A stretch of 64,000 bases of DNA from Neocallimastix lanati (nom. inval.) (GCA_016946835.1 JACVTC010000225.1:83824-147823); one strand, 5' to 3'. Shown: positions 24,301 to 35,936, counted from the stretch's first letter. Program-made: numbers and translations. The notes: generated by a model not told the origin, from the sequence alone.

Positions 24301-25588
24301 TAATATTGATGATGAAGGTAATAGAAGCGAAAATGGTGGAAATGGTATAGTTGATAATAATAATATAATAATTAATAATAATAACGAAGAGGATACTCCC
24401 AGAGAATTTATTGATGAAATTGAAAATGAAAAATATATTTCAGAATTTATGAAAAAGTTTTTGACAGAGAGGATTATCACTATTAATGATAAAACATATA
24501 TTAAAGATAGAGGTAAACTTAGACTAGTAATAGATGATTATTTGGAAAAAATAAAAATTATCGGAATGGCCCATAGGATCGGCCATGAAGGCCTACAAAA
24601 GACATATGATAGAATAAAACAAAATTTTTATTGGAAAAATATGATTTTGGATATAAAGAAGTATATTTCAATTTGTAAAATATGCCAATTGAACAGATCG
24701 GAACCTTCTCCCAATTTAGTTGAACAATTTAGAACTCCTGTAGAGGCTCCTTTTGTCAGATTAGGATTGGATATTATTGGACCTTTAAAAACTACATCCA
24801 AAGGTAATAAGTATATTATAGTTTGTGTAGATTATTTTACTTTATGGGTTGAAGCTGAAGCCTCTCAAACAATTACTTCTCAAGATGTTATCACCTTTTT
24901 AATTAATGTTTTTAGTAGACATGGGTTACCACAAATAATTAATATGGATAATGGAACCCAGTTGAATAGTGATTTCACCAAAATATTCTTAGATCTTTAT
25001 GGTGTATATATTCATTTTGTTGTTCGTTACCATCCTGCTTCTAATGGCTTGGTCGAAAATAGAAATAGAGAGATTGGAAAACAACTTAGGAATTTTGCTG
25101 GTAAAAATAATGATTGGGATACCTTATTACCTTTAGCTTTATGGGCTATCAGGACTTCAAAATCTTCTGTTAGTGGATATTCAAGTTTTGAATTATTATA
25201 TGGACGTGAAGATATACTCCCAAATGAAATCAATATACTTTGTTCATTAGGAGAATCCATTGAGCAACCGATTGAAGAATTATTATTAGAAAGATTAATA
25301 GAACATACAAAATGGATTAAAGATGCAGCCAATAAAAAGTTTGGGACAATTAACTATTGGAAGACAAGAAGAGAAGCAAAGAAAAGTATGGAAAAGATTC
25401 ATGAATACAAAATCGGTGATAAAGTAAAAATAAGAATGTTTCAAAGACATAAATTGGACCCTTATTATATTGGGCCCTATACAATCAAAGAAATCACTTG
25501 GAATACTGTTAAATTACAAGAAGATAAAACTGGAATTATATTAAAGAGGAATGTACACATCAAAAATATTCTACCTTATAGAGAATAA
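21306..25588 (+). CDS. pol: Ty3/gypsy Pol polyprotein (protease, RT, RNase H, integrase)
   Basis: The first ATG of the frame is at 21506 (1360 aa from there), but the frame is open back through the gag stop, so Pol is most likely made as a Gag-Pol frameshift product. Relative to that ATG, a ~200-residue Asn/Lys/Asp-rich N-terminal region precedes a protease with IDGGSN (Asp near residue 274; the DGG form also occurs in some plant Ty3 elements). RT has PFGLTNAPATF and YLDD (near 636). RNase H has RTDASYLGIG, ITELEG and YTDHQPL. Integrase has the HHCC finger (AHRIGHEG...CKICQ) and catalytic D, D (NMDNGTQ), E (NGLVENRN). The end reads IKNILPYRE, with no chromodomain. All catalytic residues are present. 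Confidence 0.9.
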
Positions 25589-25598
25589 TAATAATATT

Positions 25599-25630
<32 letters not shown>

Positions 25631-25944
25631 TATATTATTAACAAAAATTTAATAACAAAATTTTTTTTTTTTTTAAAAATTGAATCAAAATTTAAATTAT
25701 AAATTTATCATAAATTTTATAAATTTTGTATTTGAGATATTCAAATTATATTAATGAATATTTTATAACTAACATAGTAAATATAAAATTTTCTTTAAAA
25801 ATGAAATAATATTCTACAATATAATTATCTTATAAAAATTATTATTTTGTTAATAGTCAATTTTATCTTCAATTAAGAATTCTTCTCGTATAGAGAACTA
25901 TACTTAATTTCATATATAAATTGCTATCTTAGCGTGGGCAATTT

Positions 25945-26508
25945 TGATCTAAAACAAATATGTGTAGTAACATATTTGTATATTTAATAATAATTATTAA
26001 ATATTAAATTTATATCTTTTGATAATAATTTTTATAATATATTATTAATTATTCATTATTATATTATAATTACTATATAATATATATTAAATTACATATT
26101 ATTTTATAATATATTATATTATATTATTTATTTTATAATTATATATTATTATATTAAAATATAATAATATTTTTATATTTAACTTTAATAGGATTTTTAT
26201 TATATTATACAATATATTATTATGTATTATTTTATATTTATTTTTTATTTTACATATAATATACATTTATTATTTAAATATAGATATTGTATTCTTATAT
26301 ATATATAATTTATATTATATGTTTAAAATATATTTCATACTATTAAATTTTATAATTTTAAAATGTAATTTCTTAATAATAACCAATTTCTAATAAATTA
26401 ATTTAGAAAGGGGGTTTTTTTAATTTTTAGGAAAAGGAATAATAAATTAAATAAAGATATAACTATATTATTATAATTAAATATAGCACATAAAAGTCCC
26501 GTATATCA
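25945..26508 (+). repeat. 3' LTR of the satellite-inserted Ty3 element (564 bp)
   Basis: Begins TGATCTAAAACAAATATG and ends AGTCCCGTATATCA. Matches the 5' LTR at both ends; the centre contains extra A/T-rich DNA. No clear polypurine tract precedes it; AGCGTGGGCAATTT is the best candidate. Confidence 0.9.
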
Positions 26509-27290
26509 TTTGTCAAATAACGTGAATACTATATTTTATTAAAAATTATCATATATAATTTAATTAATAAATTTTTAGTATTTTTGAGTTAAATAAAATA
26601 TGATGGAAAGAAAAATATGTGAAATTTTTGAATTAATTTATTGAAATTTCAAAATTTAATTAATAAAAAAAAAATAAAACTAGTGAAAATTCAAAATAAT
26701 ATCCATATATTTTATTTATTACTATTATATTATGGTCTATTTTTTTTTATCTCAAAAAAAAGAAATATATTTTTTAATAGTTTGTCAAATAACGTGAACA
26801 CTATATTTTATTAAAAATTATCATATATAATTTAATTAATAAATTTTTAGTATTTTTGAGTTAAATAAAATATGATGGAAAGAAAAATATGTGAAATTTT
26901 TGAATTAATTTATTGAAATTTCAAAATTTAATTAATAAAAAAAAATAAAACTAGTGAAAAATCAAAATAATATCCATATATTTTATTTATTACTATTATA
27001 TTATTGTCTATTTTTTTTTATCTCAAAAAAATGAAATATATTTTTTAATAGTTTGTCAAGTAACGTGAACACTATATTTTATTAAAAATTATCATATATA
27101 ATTTAATTAATAAATTTTTAGTATTTTTGAGTTAAATAAAATATGATGGAAAGAAAAATATGTGAAATTTTTGAATTAATTTATTGAAATTTCAAAATTT
27201 ATTAAATAAAAAAAAAAATAAAACTAGTGAAAAATCAAAATAATTTCCATATATTTTATTTATTACTATTATATTATGGTTAATATTCAT
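26509..27290 (+). repeat. Satellite array, right block (~3 units)
   Basis: Continuation of the 16481-19061 array after the inserted element. Units are phased by TGTCAAATAACGTGAA / TGTCAAGTAACGTGAA near 26511, 26784 and 27056, about 272 bp apart, all of the right-hand subtype. The last unit decays at about 27290. Confidence 0.95.
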
Positions 27291-27588
27291 ATTTTTTGAT
27301 ATTTATTTTAGTAAAAATTTTTTATTAATTATTTTATGAAATATAAAAAAAATTTTTTATTTTATTTAATATATATTTAGTTTAAAATAATAAAAAACTA
27401 CATGTTTCAATATAATATCATTATAATAAATTTAAATATTAAAAAATTACATGGAATAAATAAAATTTTCAATAAAAAATAAAATTAATAAATTAATAAT
27501 AAAATAAATTTTAATACAAATTTATTAATACTTTTAAAAAATTAAAAAGTATTATAATTTAATTTTTAATTGAATTGTCATAAGAATT
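27291..27588. other. AT-rich spacer, 3' flank of ankyrin-like gene
   Basis: Nearly pure A/T. It holds the 3' untranslated region of the minus-strand gene that ends at 27589. No other feature. Confidence 0.5.
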
Positions 27589-28737
27589 TTAAATTAAAAA
27601 ATACTTTCGAAGAATATCAACTAAATCTAATGAAACATTTTTTTCATTTATTAAATTCAAAATTTCACTTTTGCTTGAATATAAACAATGAAGAATATAA
27701 TTATTGTTTTTCAAAAATTCTTCTAATTTTAAAGTATTATTATTATTTATTAGTTCAACCATTTTTAATTTTTTATTTTTTATAATGATTTTATTTTCTT
27801 CAATTGCATACTCTTTAATAAATGGTAATATAGTTTCATTGTTTATAATGAAATTAAAAAAATCATAAAATGATTTTTTATTAAAATTCCTATCAAAATA
27901 ATTTAAATAAAAAAGAATAAAATCCTTAAATGATCTTGTTTTTTCTGTACCATAATATTGATAAAGATATTCTACTTTCCTGTAATCCTTCCTGTCTAAA
28001 TATTTCAAATATAATTCCATTGGGATTTCAATTTTATTTATTTCATTATTAACTTTATGGTTAAATTTTCTTTTCGAAATTCCTGTTTTATTTTTATATA
28101 AATTAAGAAGATATTTTATAAAATTTGTATCAAAAACAAAGTTTTCTAAGCACTTTTTAATATATTTAAATTCAAAATTGCTGAGTCGTTCAATCTTAAA
28201 TTTTTTTAAACTAAAGCCATTTTTTAAGAGAAAATTTAATTTTCTCATTGTTAATAAATTTTCTTCTCTTAAAATTTCTAAAATATATTTACCATTTATT
28301 TTGAAATACATATCAGCTCCTTTATTAATTAAAAATTCACCTGTTTGAAAATCAGAAAATTCTAATGATATTAAAAGTGGTGATTTTACATTATTATTTG
28401 AATCCATTAATACTTCTGAACTATTTTGATAATTTACAATAATTTCATCTTTATGATTACTCATATCATATAAATGATATATATCTTTAACTACGTAATT
28501 TAAAGATTTATAATTACACCTGTTATATATTAATTTTATAATATCGAAAGAGCAATTTAAACTTAAAGCCAAAGTTAGTAGATCAAAATTAGTACTATTT
28601 AAAAAATAAAGAGGAGTTTCTAAACTATTAATAAAATCTTTTAATTTATCAATATTATTTCTCTTAAGTAATTCTAAAATTAATTTCTGTTTTTCTGAAA
28701 GAATATCATTTGTTTTCATTATTTTTATTTTTTTCAT
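27589..28737 (-). CDS. Ankyrin-repeat-like protein (382 aa), paralogue of 12899-13945
   Basis: Single intronless frame. Starts MKKIKIMK, so the in-frame ATG at residue 7 is an alternative start. Residues 14-75 form helical pairs; residues about 118-158 (SPLLISLEFSDFQTGEFLI, then NKGADM) match one ankyrin repeat aligned with residues 78-118 of the other gene. The block YLDRKDYRKVEYLYQYYG, followed by FYLNYFDRNF, aligns with YFRKKEFNKILQLFKYE of the paralogue. The C-terminus adds another helical pair ending DILRKYFLI. No signal peptide or catalytic motif. The two paralogues point away from the satellite/Ty3 block in opposite orientation. Function unknown; a scaffold role is family inference only. 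Confidence 0.75.
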   Translation of the reverse strand: MKKIKIMKTNDILSEKQKLILELLKRNNIDKLKDFINSLETPLYFLNSTNFDLLTLALSLNCSFDIIKLIYNRCNYKSLNYVVKDIYHLYDMSNHKDEIIVNYQNSSEVLMDSNNNVKSPLLISLEFSDFQTGEFLINKGADMYFKINGKYILEILREENLLTMRKLNFLLKNGFSLKKFKIERLSNFEFKYIKKCLENFVFDTNFIKYLLNLYKNKTGISKRKFNHKVNNEINKIEIPMELYLKYLDRKDYRKVEYLYQYYGTEKTRSFKDFILFYLNYFDRNFNKKSFYDFFNFIINNETILPFIKEYAIEENKIIIKNKKLKMVELINNNNTLKLEEFLKNNNYILHCLYSSKSEILNLINEKNVSLDLVDILRKYFLI

Positions 28738-30968
28738 AATTTAAAAAATATCACAATATTCAAATAGTACTTTAATTATTAAAAAAGATATTCTATATAT
28801 GATTATGATTTTACTTTTATGTATAAATATTAAAATATTTAAAATATTTATATATATTAATATATAAAAATTAAAAATAAAGTGTAAAATAAAGAAATAA
28901 AAAAAATTAACTTTCTTTTAATAATGTATTAATCTTGATTGATGTAAAATTTTAAAAAAATTTTAATATAAAATCATTTTTTCTAAATTATAATATTTTT
29001 ATTCAATTATATTATTTTTAAATAAAATTTTAATTACATAAAAAAAATAAAATAAAATAAAATTATTATTAATTACAAAAAAATTTAATAAAAAACTTTA
29101 TTAACTTTAATTTTTCAATAATCAGTAAATCTATTACATATATTTAAATAGTTATATTAAATGTTATTTATATAATTTCAATTAAATAAATGATTAAATA
29201 AGTAAAAATAATATAAATAGTTTTATTGTAAAATTCAGAATTATTTTATTTTAAATGCTAATATTATTAGTAAAGTATATATAATAATATATTAAAACGT
29301 TAAACATAATTTATCAGAATTAAAAAAATACTAATAAAAATTTATGGTTTTATTTTTATAATATCATATTAGGAATTTATATTAATAAATATATATTTAT
29401 TATGTTATTAATATGAATTTAGAAAATAATAATAACTTATTTTTACTTAAATATTATAAAAAATATATTTATTAATATTTTTTATTTATAGGGACAACAA
29501 TATATATATTATGTAACAAAAAATTAAAAAATCTTTTTTTTATATTAAAAAATTTCTATAAATTATTGAGTATAATTTTTTAATATTTAATTTATATTTT
29601 TTAAAGTTTTAATTAAATAAATGAATAAAAAAATATTTTAAAAATTAAAAAAAATAATTAATTATATAATATTTTAAAAAAAAAAATCCAAGAAATTTCA
29701 TTTTTATATAATAGAAAACATAAAAAATAAAAAATAAAAATAAAAATTAAATAAACTCAAGTTGAAATTAAAATCAAATATAAAATTAAAAATAAATAAA
29801 AAAAAATAATAAACATTTTATATTATTAAATTAAAAAAATATTATAAGAGTATATATTTGAAACTAATTTATATTATACTCAATAAATATTATCAATTAA
29901 AACAATTAAATAAAAATTAAAATTTTTTCTTAGATTATTATTTATATTTTTCAAGAAGATAATCAATTTAAATTTTCCTAAAGAGGAGATCCATATCTTT
30001 GTATATTGACATTAATTCTCTTTAATGTATTCCTCCCTTCATCCTAGTAATTATTAATAACTTTAATAATTTTAAATTTTTAAATTTTTTATTATTATTT
30101 TTATTTTTCATTCAACTTAATTATTTCCTTATTTATTATTTTTTTTGAGTTTTTCTTTTTTAATTAAATATTTTATTAAATTTATTTTTATATTCAACTA
30201 ATAATTTATATGTAATTATTAATAATTTAAGAATTTTTATTCATTTTTTTTTAAAATATAAATAAAAACTTTCTTTTGTATTTACGAGTCAATGACTTTT
30301 TTTATACAAAACATAAAATATGGGTATCAATATCCCTAGGGTACAAATTAAATTTTATATATATATGTAAAAGTATCTAATTTAATTTTTTCTATTTCTT
30401 TATTTCTAAAATTATACATTTATAAATTTATTTTATATATTTATATCTTTATTTATTTATTTTAGAATTTAAATTTAGTTAATAAATTTATAGAAATTTT
30501 TTTATTACAGATTGATAAATTCTATATTTCTTTATATTTTATTTTATTTAGCTTTTAATAGCTAAAGTTTTTTAAAAAATGATTTTAAAATATACAATCT
30601 TTAAAAAAATAAAAAAAAAGACAAAAAATAAAATAAAATTTTTACTGGTCTTTTTTTTATTTTTTTTTATTTGTAAGCAAGATATATTGAATTTTTTTTT
30701 TTATTTTCAATTTTTTATTTATTTAATAATCACTATTTATAGATTATTATAACTTCAATTAATTATTAATTAATAACAGATAAAAAAAGATAAGTTAATA
30801 AAATAAAAATTATTATTTCTATTCTTAATATCAAGTAACAAATAATTAAAAAAAATAATTTTCATTATTTATATTTTAAGAAAATCAATATAAATATTTT
30901 TAATAGTAAAATTTTTATACATCATTTATCATTATTTCTACTCACAAACTGTTTTTATTGAATTTGAC
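28738..30968. other. AT-rich intergenic, no gene seen
   Basis: Long A/T-rich desert. A slightly GC-richer patch at 29975-30055 and the string ATGGGTATCAATATCCC near 30318 stand out mildly but match nothing recognised. Confidence 0.55.
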
Positions 30969-31160
30969 AGCAATGATTAAAAGTAAGTATTTATCCTCCT
31001 CTTATATGTACAAATTATTTTTAATCTCAAATATAGATAAGATAATGCCCTCATTCTGGCCCTGAGAATTATTGCACAATTACTGTTATTAAGTATATCT
31101 ACGAGGGAATTCCTATCGTATGGGTACATAATTATGAAGTTAAATTCTACGTAAAGCAAT
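30969..31160 (-). other. GC-richer island with 60-aa minus-strand ORF, unassigned
   Basis: A short island of balanced composition containing an open frame at 30977-31159 with central RNSLVDILNNSNCAIILR. No family is recognised. It may be a remnant of a transposon coding region. Confidence 0.25.
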
Positions 31161-31712
31161 TTTTTTAACTAATATACAATTACCAAGTAAGGTAGAACAA
31201 ATTTCATTTAATGCTATGCTGAATAGTCAGCAGCAAATAATAAACGTCACACTGAAAATAGTCAGTGACAAAACAAAATCTTATTAAAATTTCAATTAAA
31301 TAATAAGATTTAAAAGGAAATATAATTCGCGTTAAGAATAAACGAATATACAAATAATTTATCGAATAGAATTTAAAATAAAAATATATATTAAATTAAT
31401 AATAAATTAAAGGTGAATTTAATTATTCCTGTATAGATATATAAAACAATGAAGAACCTTAATATCAAAATTTAAACCAATAATTTAAATACATTAAAAT
31501 TACCATAATTATTACTTAACCAATTAAATTTAACGCCAAAAAAAAATATATATATATATATATAAGTATTAATCATTCAACAAATCAAATAATAGTATTT
31601 CAACCAATTAAATTAAATAATATAATAAAATAAAACAAACAAACATTCAATATTCAATCACATCATATGCTAACATAAAGTTCTCAAAGACTTAGTAAAC
31701 GGAGATAACAAT
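31161..31712 (+). other. Presumed copia leader; 5' LTR not identified
   Basis: The stretch upstream of the copia ATG should hold the 5' LTR and primer site. No copy of the 3' LTR start (TGTTAAACGACAATATTAAT) is visible here, and no TGG-type primer site was found. Either the 5' LTR was lost or it has diverged beyond reading by eye. Confidence 0.35.
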
Positions 31713-34700
31713 ATGAGTAGAAACAGAAACAACATACCTATAACTATTGATGACACAGATGAAACCTTAACAAAAGGTATCACGTTCAATTACTCGGAAA
31801 ATTTCAATCGTGTTATTGAACTATCTACAGAAAATTACCCCAGCTGGAGAACGAACATTCTATATCTACTGATGATTAACAACCTTGAAGGATACGTAAT
31901 AGAAGAAAAAATAAAGAAACTTAGAAAAAGAAATCTCATGGATGACCTTGACAACTACCTTGAAGACAAGTTTGACCCCAGCCTAGTATACGATAAGAAC
32001 ACATCGTTAAAAGACATAAAAAACGATGTGATGGTAAAATGGATCATTACCAACAGCCTAGGAGAGAATACAAAGAAAATAATTGAAGGTAATGGAAAGA
32101 CAGCTCATCAAATATGGATTACATTAGAAAAGTCCTTCACAATGAGTCCAGAGAAAAGGAAACTTGAAATTAAAAGCAAAATAAATAATTTGAAATACAA
32201 CGAAGAAGACGACATTAACATTTTCATTGATAAACTCCAAAACCCAATAGATGAGCTAGAAAATATTGACTATGAGTTAAGTGACCCTGTCAAGGCTGGT
32301 ATTTTGAATAGGTCACTCCCTGAAAACCTAAGGTTTATAAATGTTTTCCAATATAAAAATGATTGGAAGCAACTCTGCAATTACGTTAAGGATGTCATTC
32401 CAGACATCATATTCTCCAACACTAGAGAGATATCCAAGACGGAAGAGAACAAATTGTTCCTAGTTGAATCCCAAGCCAAGAATAGGAACAAAATTTCTAA
32501 GGTTATCACAACAAGAAAAAGAAAAAATAGTAAATGCTTCAACTGCGGTACTTTTGGACATTACTCTTATGAATGCAGAAACAAGGCCAAATACAGATTC
32601 AAAAGGAAACCATTCAAAAAGAACCTCAGAAAGAATTATTGTAACAACATTCTAAATACCTCCAAGTATATTAGGAACCAACGTAAGAATCAAGTGAACG
32701 CCATTGAAAAACCTCAAGGTATTTTCGAAGACTATAATACCGAAAATGGGATATTATTAAATTGTATTACAAACACTGTCAGCAATAACCATTATCCACA
32801 AAGCCACATATTACAATGGATAATAGACTCAGGAGCATCCATACATATCACAGGATGTATTGACTTACTTACAGATATTAAAAAATGTAATGAAGAAGTT
32901 ATTCTCCCAAACGGTAAGACAGTTGTTGCCTCCGCTTACGGTAATTTTACCGGATATATCGACAATTCAAATTTTATATTAAAGAACGTGTTCTACGTCG
33001 ATAGCATAAACAAAAATATAATATCAGTTACCAAACTTATCCAACAACACTATAAAATTATATTTTTCAATTACAACAACAAACCTTATTTAACCATTTA
33101 CAATGATTCCGGCAAAAGAATCATTAACGTTAGTTCAAACAGCCAGAATATTTTTACTTTATGGCTATCGAACAAGCTTATTTCAAACAACGAACCAAAA
33201 CACGACAAAACCTTATTGATGCACCTCTCTACTCTAAACAAATTAGATAAAATTAATTTATGGCACAGACGCCTTGGGCACTTCAACATTAACCCTATTA
33301 ACAATAAACTATTAAAAATTAATATCAAATCTAAATGTCCAATATGTTCTCAATCAAAACAAAGAAACTTACCTCATCGGAAATCAAACAACAGAGCCAA
33401 AGCTCCCTTTGAACTAATTCACATGGACCTAGTGGGCCCAGTAGTAGAATCTATTCATTCTAATAAATATTTCCTATCCATCCTTGATGACTATTCTCGT
33501 TTTGGTTGGGTCCTCTTCATCCAAAACAAGAGTGACATTTTCGAAAAGTTCACTTTATGGGTCAAATCTATTGAAAATATATATAATAAGACCATCACTT
33601 ACATTCGTACCGACAATGGTACGGAATTTACGAACAATAAATTCAAGTATTTCTGCTCTCAGAGGGGTATTGTTCAACAGTTCACTATCCCTCATAATCC
33701 TCAACAAAATGGGAGAGCTGAACGATTTAATGGCACCCTCATAAGTTCAGCTAAATCTCTACTTAATGATTCACAACTTAGTAAAGAATTCTGGGAATAC
33801 GCGGTAGACACTGCTAATTACATACACAATCGTATTCCCCACTCTGGCATCAACAACAAAATCCCTTTTGAACTATTATTAAAAACCAAAATGGATTATT
33901 CGCATTTTAAAGTCTTCGATTGTAAGGTCTTTTTCTTTGTTCCTAAATCACAACGAAACAAATTCGACAATAATTCCCTTCCAGGTATCTTCTTGGGTTA
34001 TCACCCATTAACTAATTCCTATAAAATTCTGAACATAGCTAATAATAATATCGTTCTCTCTCGTTCAGTCGAATTCTTCGAAGATACTCCTGGAAACTCC
34101 AATATATCTCGCCCAGTTCCTAGAAATTTCCCAAACTTTATGCCAATTTCCGAAATCAGGGGGAGCAACACCTATATGTTAAACAAATTTAATAATTTTA
34201 ATAACTTTTCTTACAATCCACAAAACTCGCATGGACAAATCGACAACAGCAATAAGATAAATTATAACAATATTTCTTCACACAAAGAAAATAAAACAAA
34301 CGACACAACCACTGAATTAAACCAAATAAACACCAGAAAACGTAATGATAATCAAAAACTCAAAGAACCAAATGACTTTGATGACATCTTTAGCCTACAA
34401 GACAAAGACAACTGGTTAAAAGCCATAAACGAGGAACTGAAGAATATGGAGAAACTTAAGGTTTTCAATACCACCAAATCCTTACCTACTGGTGTTAATA
34501 TCATATCCTGTAAGTGGGTACTAAAATATAAAAAGGACGCCGATGGGAATATCATAAAAAGAAAGGCCCGTCTAGTAGCTAGAGGCTTCACTCAAAGGTA
34601 TGGAATAGACTATACCTTCACCTTCTCCCCCACATTAAAACTAGACTCACTACGAATTATCGTTGCTCTCGCAGTACAAAGAAACTACCGAATAATGCAT

Positions 34701-35891
34701 ATTGACGTTAACGCCGCATACTTAAATGCCTTCCTAAATGAAAACATCTATATCAAGGCACCAAAGGGACACCCGATGCACAACAAAGGATTCTTAAAAC
34801 TCAACAAAGCCTTGTATGGATTAAAGCAGGCAGGCCGAGAATGGAACGAGACACTGAACAACACACTCACAAAGATTGGATTCCGAATATTAATTAGTGA
34901 ACCGTGCCTATACATCATGGAAAACGAATCAAAAGAGGTTCTATGTATTGTAGCGGTCTACGTAGATGATATATTACTGATAGGTAAACAAAAAGAAATT
35001 TTATATGTAAAAGAACAAATCAAAGTATATTTTAATATTAAAGATATAGGTGATATTGATTTCGTCATTGGAATAAAATTTAAAAAATATTACGATGGAT
35101 ATTTCATGCAACAACGAGGTTACATAAAAGAATTATTAGTTAAGTTTAAACTAAAAGATTGCTTACCCGTTAAAAACTTGAAACCCATTGAGAATCTTAA
35201 TTTAAAAAAAAGAAAGTGCGACGAAACATTATATAGGAGTGCAATTGGAAAATTAATCTATCTAGCTGTCTGTACTAGGCCTGATATAATGTTCGCCGTA
35301 AGCAGGGCTGCCAGAAAGAATAAGAATCCAACTTTAGAGGATTGGACCAATGTTGAACGAATATTCAAGTATCTGAGTTATACTATAAACTACGGGATAA
35401 AATTCACAAAGGAAAGGTCGTTGAAGGTATACGTAGATGCAGATTTCGCGGGCTACACCGAATCGAGAAAGTCAACCTCTGGATTCTTGATGATGATTGG
35501 AAATGCGCCAACTAGCTGGTATTCTAAGCTACAGAAGTGTGTAGCGACATCTACTGCTGAATCGAAATATTATGGTGTTAGTGAGTGTGCAAAGCATAGC
35601 CTATGGTACATGAACATATTAAACGAATTGAATGTAAATATAAATTCCGTTACCATTAACATTGATAATAGGGCTGCAATATACAACTGTCAGAATCAAT
35701 CAATAAACTCAAGATCAAAGCATATTGACATCAAATATCATCACGTAAGGGAACTTATTAAGGAAAATAAAATAAATTTAAAATATATTAATTCTAAAGA
35801 AAATCTAGCCGATGGATTTACAAAGTATCTTTGTAACTCCCTAATGGACAAATTTAGAAATTCACTACTCACGGAAGTGAAAGACCACTGA
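31713..35891 (+). CDS. Ty1/copia Gag-Pol polyprotein (1392 aa), intact
   Basis: One uninterrupted frame. Gag occupies residues about 1-300, with one CCHC knuckle (CFNCGTFGHYSYEC, from residue 275). The protease has WIIDSGASIHITG (Asp near 372). Integrase carries the HHCC finger (HRRLGHFN...CPICSQ) and a DD35E triad at about 572, 634 and 670 (HMDLVGP, RTDNGTEF, GRAERFNG). RT has ARLVARGFTQRYGIDYTFTF, LYGLKQAGREW and YVDD (near 1083). RNase H has VYVDADFAGY, TSTAESKYY, NRAAI and the final ENLADGFTK. The order PR-IN-RT-RH defines Ty1/copia (Pseudoviridae). Gag and Pol are fused without a frameshift. The polypurine tract GAGGGGGAG follows at 35928. All catalytic residues are present. Confidence 0.95.
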   Translation: MSRNRNNIPITIDDTDETLTKGITFNYSENFNRVIELSTENYPSWRTNILYLLMINNLEGYVIEEKIKKLRKRNLMDDLDNYLEDKFDPSLVYDKNTSLKDIKNDVMVKWIITNSLGENTKKIIEGNGKTAHQIWITLEKSFTMSPEKRKLEIKSKINNLKYNEEDDINIFIDKLQNPIDELENIDYELSDPVKAGILNRSLPENLRFINVFQYKNDWKQLCNYVKDVIPDIIFSNTREISKTEENKLFLVESQAKNRNKISKVITTRKRKNSKCFNCGTFGHYSYECRNKAKYRFKRKPFKKNLRKNYCNNILNTSKYIRNQRKNQVNAIEKPQGIFEDYNTENGILLNCITNTVSNNHYPQSHILQWIIDSGASIHITGCIDLLTDIKKCNEEVILPNGKTVVASAYGNFTGYIDNSNFILKNVFYVDSINKNIISVTKLIQQHYKIIFFNYNNKPYLTIYNDSGKRIINVSSNSQNIFTLWLSNKLISNNEPKHDKTLLMHLSTLNKLDKINLWHRRLGHFNINPINNKLLKINIKSKCPICSQSKQRNLPHRKSNNRAKAPFELIHMDLVGPVVESIHSNKYFLSILDDYSRFGWVLFIQNKSDIFEKFTLWVKSIENIYNKTITYIRTDNGTEFTNNKFKYFCSQRGIVQQFTIPHNPQQNGRAERFNGTLISSAKSLLNDSQLSKEFWEYAVDTANYIHNRIPHSGINNKIPFELLLKTKMDYSHFKVFDCKVFFFVPKSQRNKFDNNSLPGIFLGYHPLTNSYKILNIANNNIVLSRSVEFFEDTPGNSNISRPVPRNFPNFMPISEIRGSNTYMLNKFNNFNNFSYNPQNSHGQIDNSNKINYNNISSHKENKTNDTTTELNQINTRKRNDNQKLKEPNDFDDIFSLQDKDNWLKAINEELKNMEKLKVFNTTKSLPTGVNIISCKWVLKYKKDADGNIIKRKARLVARGFTQRYGIDYTFTFSPTLKLDSLRIIVALAVQRNYRIMHIDVNAAYLNAFLNENIYIKAPKGHPMHNKGFLKLNKALYGLKQAGREWNETLNNTLTKIGFRILISEPCLYIMENESKEVLCIVAVYVDDILLIGKQKEILYVKEQIKVYFNIKDIGDIDFVIGIKFKKYYDGYFMQQRGYIKELLVKFKLKDCLPVKNLKPIENLNLKKRKCDETLYRSAIGKLIYLAVCTRPDIMFAVSRAARKNKNPTLEDWTNVERIFKYLSYTINYGIKFTKERSLKVYVDADFAGYTESRKSTSGFLMMIGNAPTSWYSKLQKCVATSTAESKYYGVSECAKHSLWYMNILNELNVNINSVTINIDNRAAIYNCQNQSINSRSKHIDIKYHHVRELIKENKINLKYINSKENLADGFTKYLCNSLMDKFRNSLLTEVKDH

Positions 35892-35927
35892 GACAAATCT
35901 CACATATCTTTACGGATAGTTAGATTT

Positions 35928-35936
35928 GAGGGGGAG
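35928..35936 (+). promoter_or_regulatory. Polypurine tract
   Basis: GAGGGGGAG directly abuts TGTTAAACG, the start of the 3' LTR. It is the expected primer for plus-strand DNA synthesis. Confidence 0.85.

Larger units (their letters stand above)
19062..26508 (+). mobile_element. Complete Ty3/gypsy retrotransposon inserted in satellite array
   Basis: Structure: 5' LTR (19062-19443), primer binding site, long A/T-rich leader, gag, -1 frameshift signal, pol, 3' LTR (25945-26508). The element is flanked by a 4-bp duplication TTTG (19058-19061 and 26509-26512). Removing the element and one TTTG restores a normal satellite unit, TAGTTTG followed by TCAA. Termini are TGATAT...ATATCA. All protein motifs are intact, so the element could be, or recently was, active. 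Domain order PR-RT-RH-IN defines Ty3/gypsy (Metaviridae). Confidence 0.95.

Noticed and set aside
31161-31712. 5' LTR of the intact copia
   Set aside because: No segment matching the 3' LTR start or end was found; not called.
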